A DNA stretch of 6,502 nt, taken from positions 2,301-8,802 of the forward strand of contig PMAK01000067.1 of assembly GCA_003153655.1 (NCBI GenBank), written 5' to 3'. Numbering within the stretch: the first letter of the stretch is position 1; each line of letters begins with the position of its first letter. Shown here piece after piece: positions 4,917-6,502 of this stretch. The stretch comes from Phycisphaerales bacterium. Its GTDB lineage: Bacteria > Planctomycetota > Phycisphaerae > Tepidisphaerales > Tepidisphaeraceae. The position numbers and the translations under genes are program-made. A model generated the notes under the pieces. The model was not told the DNA's origin and made no database searches. It saw only the letters and a program-made list of their open reading frames with translations.

Positions 4917-6502
4917 TCACATCTCTTCATCGCCCGGCAGCGGGGCAAATATCGGAGTTTCATCGGTCACTTCCGGTATTTCCGCCCCCTGAAACAGCGG
5001 CTGCTGCTGTACGCGCGATCGCCTCGATCCCTCACCCGCCAATTCCACCCGGCCCTGGCCATTCAGCGCGAATTCCAATTCCTCTTTCATCGCCGGCGTC
5101 GGGCGGACCGACCATGCGTTGTCCAGCGTGATCAGCGCCCGCTTCGATCCGTTGGCCGGAACGCTCAGGAATGTCTGGCAATTTCCCTTGTGCTTGATCA
5201 GCACCGGCTTGAGTTGCTTGAGCATCTCGGCAGCCCCATCGACGCGATCGATTTCCACCTTCACCCAGCGCGTCAGACGCGAAATCGAATCGGTGATGGG
5301 GATCAATTCGTTGACGATCAATCCCGGCGTCTCGCGGCGTTTGTCGATCTTGCCGCGGAGAAAGACGATCTCTTCCGTCGCGACGGCTTTGGGATGCCGC
5401 TTGGTGATATCCGCCAGATTTTCTGCGAAGACGGTTGCTTCGATCTGACCATCGAGGTCTTCGAGCGTGATAATCGCCATCGGCTGGCCCGCGGATCGGC
5501 CGCTTTTGGTGATCGCCCGTTTGATCTTGTTGATCATCCCGCCGATGGTCACTTCGGTTCCCTCTGCCAGCGTTTTGACGTCGCGCGTCGTCGCCGTGGT
5601 GTAGCTCGTGAGCGCGGCTTCGTGCTCGGTGAGCGGATGATCGGTGATGTAAAAGCCGAGCAGTTCTTTTTCAAATTTGAGCAATTCGGCGCTGGGGAAT
5701 TCTTCGAGATTGGGCAAAACATCCGCCGGCTTGGATGTCCCACCGCCTCCGCTGGCGACGCCGAACATATTCAACTGCCCCATCCGTTTGTCCTGCTGCG
5801 ATTGCTGGCCCATTTCAACCGCCCGGTCAAGAATCGCCAGAAGCTGGGCGCGTTTGGCTTTCAATGTTGAGAACGCGCCGCATTTCACGAGCGCTTCCAT
5901 CGTGCCGCGTGTCACCAGCCGCTGATCGACGCGCTCGCAGAAATCGTAGAGACTCGCGAATGGCCCTTTATTTTTCCGTTCCTCAATGATGGCTTCAACC
6001 GCTTTCTCGCCGACGCCGCGCACGGCCATCAGCCCGAAGCGGATGACGCCGGTCTTCTTAACGTAAATTGGCGTGAAATCCTTGTCGGATGAATTGATGT
6101 CCGGCGCCTGCACGGTGATTTCCCGGGCGCGGCATTCTTCGATGTATTCGACGACTTTATCCGTCGATCCCATTTCAAACGTCAGCAGCGCGGCCATGTA
6201 TTCGACCGGGTGATACGTCTTCATGTACGCCGTCTGAAACGCGAGGATGGCATATCGCGTCGAGTGGCTCTTGTTGAAACCATAGCCGCCGAATTTGAGA
6301 ATCAGGTCGAATAGTTCTTCCGCTTTTTCCTTGCTGATCCCTTTGGATCGCGTGCCCGCGAGAAAATCAGGCTTATATTTCGCAATCACATCCGATTGTT
6401 TTTTGCTGATCGCCTTGATGAGTTTGTACGCGGCGCTCAACTCGATCCCGCCGAGCTGGTTGAATATCCGCATCACCTGTTCCTGGTAGACCATGATGCC
6501 GT
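4917..6502 (-). CDS. dnaE: DNA polymerase III alpha subunit, C-terminal part (partial, N-terminus off right edge)
   Basis: This is the replicative polymerase subunit. The frame stays open to the window edge (I and G precede the MVYQEQVMRI seen from 6494), so the true start is outside; 525 residues are counted from that Met. Visible in order: YQEQVM (3-8), finger-domain FGGYGFNKSHSTRYAILAFQTAYMK (68-92), VEYIEECR and PDINSS (115-136), the helix-hairpin-helix region IRFGLMAVRGVGEKAVEAI (151-169), an internal beta-clamp-binding motif QLNMF (240-244), GFYITDHPL (280-288), and the OB fold (about 313-398: VTIGGMI, ITLEDLDGQIEATVF, ELIPI). The tail reaches EEM. The clamp motif and overall order point to DnaE1, and not to PolC or the mutagenic DnaE2. 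The catalytic aspartates lie upstream, out of view. A second clamp-like motif, QQPLF (497-501), sits near the C-terminus. No intein or break is seen. Confidence 0.97.
   Translation of the reverse strand, partial: GIMVYQEQVMRIFNQLGGIELSAAYKLIKAISKKQSDVIAKYKPDFLAGTRSKGISKEKAEELFDLILKFGGYGFNKSHSTRYAILAFQTAYMKTYHPVEYMAALLTFEMGSTDKVVEYIEECRAREITVQAPDINSSDKDFTPIYVKKTGVIRFGLMAVRGVGEKAVEAIIEERKNKGPFASLYDFCERVDQRLVTRGTMEALVKCGAFSTLKAKRAQLLAILDRAVEMGQQSQQDKRMGQLNMFGVASGGGGTSKPADVLPNLEEFPSAELLKFEKELLGFYITDHPLTEHEAALTSYTTATTRDVKTLAEGTEVTIGGMINKIKRAITKSGRSAGQPMAIITLEDLDGQIEATVFAENLADITKRHPKAVATEEIVFLRGKIDKRRETPGLIVNELIPITDSISRLTRWVKVEIDRVDGAAEMLKQLKPVLIKHKGNCQTFLSVPANGSKRALITLDNAWSVRPTPAMKEELEFALNGQGRVELAGEGSRRSRVQQQPLFQGAEIPEVTDETPIFAPLPGDEEM

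Noticed and set aside
5190..5870. Plus-strand open frame of 226 codons opposite dnaE
   Set aside because: The opposite strand encodes conserved DnaE motifs throughout (OB fold, clamp motif); this frame has no recognisable domain and is a shadow.

Overview
The window looks like bacterial chromosomal sequence of moderately high GC, with closely packed genes on both strands. The lineage is an inference. The ECF-type sigma factor with a membrane helix and a long C-terminal extension is a style I associate with Planctomycetota (Phycisphaerae-like), Verrucomicrobiota and Acidobacteriota. The ArsR/AHSA1 pair and the DnaE1 tail do not contradict this. I cannot name a genus.

Layout, left to right. 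(1) 1-923, minus strand: the first 307 codons of hemL (glutamate-1-semialdehyde aminomutase, C5 heme/tetrapyrrole pathway), cut by the left edge. (2) 924-1069: a short gap with no clear promoter or terminator. A Cys-containing small ORF crosses it and ends just inside the hemL start (weak candidate). (3) 1070-2357, minus strand: a two-gene unit, an ArsR-type repressor followed by a protein with two tandem AHSA1/SRPBCC domains. The reading frames overlap by 17 nt. (4) 2358-2568: a divergent regulatory region with a near-consensus promoter for arsR, two GAATGG direct repeats around a GTTAATTAAC palindrome, and a perfect CCATTCG/CGAATGG inverted repeat on the sigma-gene side. (5) 2569-4212, plus strand: a 547-aa ECF-type sigma factor with a predicted transmembrane helix and a roughly 280-residue C-terminal extension. 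(6) 4233-4911, plus strand: a mazEF-type toxin-antitoxin pair with its own promoter, which overlaps two interlocked inverted repeats. The toxin has His where MazF normally has its catalytic Arg. (7) 4917-6502, minus strand: the C-terminal half of DnaE1 (DNA polymerase III alpha), cut by the right edge and convergent with mazF across 5 bp.

hemL and dnaE are housekeeping genes. Between them lies an accessory and regulatory block of three small systems: ArsR-AHSA1, a sigma factor with a built-in membrane segment, and MazEF. The most interesting points are the shared GAATGG half-sites between the ArsR and sigma-factor promoters, the sigma factor that may carry its own sensor, and the Arg-to-His change in MazF. 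I saw no tRNA, rRNA, CRISPR, insertion sequence or clear intrinsic terminator.
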